Source of the DNA: Bacilli bacterium
Lineage (GTDB): Bacteria; Bacillota_I; Bacilli_A; RF39; UBA660
Assembly: GCA_017888105.1 (NCBI GenBank)
Contig: JAGHGS010000050.1
Span: forward strand, 1 to 5,202
Direction: 5' to 3'
DNA: 5,202 bases
Shown: positions 4,460-5,202 of the stretch, in pieces
How the letters are laid out: each line of letters starts with the position of its first letter
Numbering within the stretch: position 1 is the stretch's first letter
Translations under genes and position numbers: made by a program
The notes under the pieces: generated by a model
Databases searched by the model: none
The model's input: the letters and a program-made list of their open reading frames with translations, nothing else
Told to the model about the DNA's origin: nothing

Positions 4460-5202
4460 ATGGAGTTTGAAACTCTAAAGAAAAGTCATTTGAAAAGAAA
4501 TATTATCATAGGAGTAGTAGCGGTACTAATAATAAGTGCAATTATACTAAACTTTACAAGAGCAAGATATAGAGTTACACAAAGTATAGATTTAGTTAAT
4601 GGAACGATTAACTATACATTACCAGACTTAAATATAGTAGGCTTGTATATAGATGGGGCGAAAGCTACAGAATTAGATAGTAGTAAAAAATATACATTAG
4701 ATACTACCCAAAGTACATGTACTTATAAAGATGGAAGTGAAATAGAGAACTTAAATATTAGTTATAATAGTGAAACAGGAGGATTAAGCATTAGTCCATA
4801 TACTACTAAAGGAACAAAATGTTATTTGTATTTTAATGAACAAGTATTTGTTGGAGATACAATATTAGCAAACTACTCCACAGTAAAAACAAGAACATTC
4901 CCATTCACAACATCAACTACAGTAACAGGAAATACTACAGGGATAATTTATAAGTCAGCGAATAGTAATCAGTATGATAATGATGGCGAAGTATATTACT
5001 TTGCAGGAAATCCAACAGATAACTGGGTAAAATGGGCAGGATTTTATTGGCGAATCATAAGAATTAATGGAAATGGAAGTATCAGAATGATATACCAAGG
5101 AACCAGTCCAAATACAACAGGAACAGGTACCCAATTACAAACAAGTGCATTTAATGCTAGTCCTAATTATGATAGAAGTGAATATGTAGGATTAAAATAT
5201 AC
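4460..5202 (+). CDS. membrane-anchored, probably surface-exposed protein of unknown function (partial)
   Basis: The frame from ATG 4460 is open for 247 codons and runs off the window. AGAGGAG (4446-4452) is 7 bases upstream and a strong promoter precedes it. The N-terminus is basic (K7, K8, K12, R13), followed by one hydrophobic segment (about 14-31) and then TRARYRVTQS, as in a signal anchor or signal peptide. The exported part begins with a beta-rich, Thr/Ser-rich region (about 41-126) holding its only two cysteines, C87 and C121, which could form a disulfide. After a Thr-rich linker (about 141-162) a second domain begins with YYFAGNP (179-185) and GFYWRIIRINGNGSIRMIYQ (194-213). I have a general memory of similar proteins in uncultured gut Bacillota but can give no function. 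No cell-wall anchor is visible in the part present. Isoleucine is mostly ATA (about 12 of 22), unlike tsaE (1 of 12). Confidence 0.8.
   Translation, partial: MEFETLKKSHLKRNIIIGVVAVLIISAIILNFTRARYRVTQSIDLVNGTINYTLPDLNIVGLYIDGAKATELDSSKKYTLDTTQSTCTYKDGSEIENLNISYNSETGGLSISPYTTKGTKCYLYFNEQVFVGDTILANYSTVKTRTFPFTTSTTVTGNTTGIIYKSANSNQYDNDGEVYYFAGNPTDNWVKWAGFYWRIIRINGNGSIRMIYQGTSPNTTGTGTQLQTSAFNASPNYDRSEYVGLKY

Noticed and set aside
1..5202. tRNA or rRNA genes, CRISPR arrays, insertion sequences
   Set aside because: I saw no cloverleaf-like sequence, regularly spaced repeats, transposase motifs or terminal inverted repeats.

Overview
The window looks like an AT-rich Bacillota genome (roughly 30% G+C by eye) using the ordinary bacterial code: every tryptophan I read is TGG, and no gene contains an in-frame TGA. 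Strong AGGAG-type ribosome binding sites and tight gene packing also fit. The style of the last gene resembles uncultured gut Bacilli/Mollicutes-related lineages (RF39-like), but that placement is inference.

Region 1 (1-204): the first 16 codons of an unrecognised leftward gene, then an AT-rich divergent promoter region. Region 2 (205-2698): a conserved housekeeping operon, tsaE-tsaB-rimI-tsaD. TsaB, TsaD and TsaE are the core of the machinery that puts N6-threonylcarbamoyl (t6A) on A37 of ANN-decoding tRNAs. RimI is the N-terminal acetyltransferase that usually travels with them. A small hairpin sits between tsaE and tsaB, and an AU-rich intrinsic terminator follows tsaD.

Region 3 (2699-4221) looks accessory. 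It holds a DUF1016/YhcG-type PDDEXK nuclease gene whose reading frame is broken near the N-terminus by what looks like a one-base loss in an A-run. Facing it, with a 20-bp convergent overlap, is a compact regulator made of two XRE helix-turn-helix domains in one chain.

Region 4 (4222-5202): a divergent intergenic region with a near-consensus promoter and a ~115-nt leader containing repeated TGATATCA palindromes. It leads into a gene, cut off by the window end, for a membrane-anchored, probably surface-exposed protein of unknown function. The double-HTH regulator lies beside this promoter and is a reasonable candidate for its control.

The best candidates for something undescribed are the leader plus anchored protein plus tandem-HTH regulator, and the split DUF1016 gene. 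Nothing in the window proves a new system.
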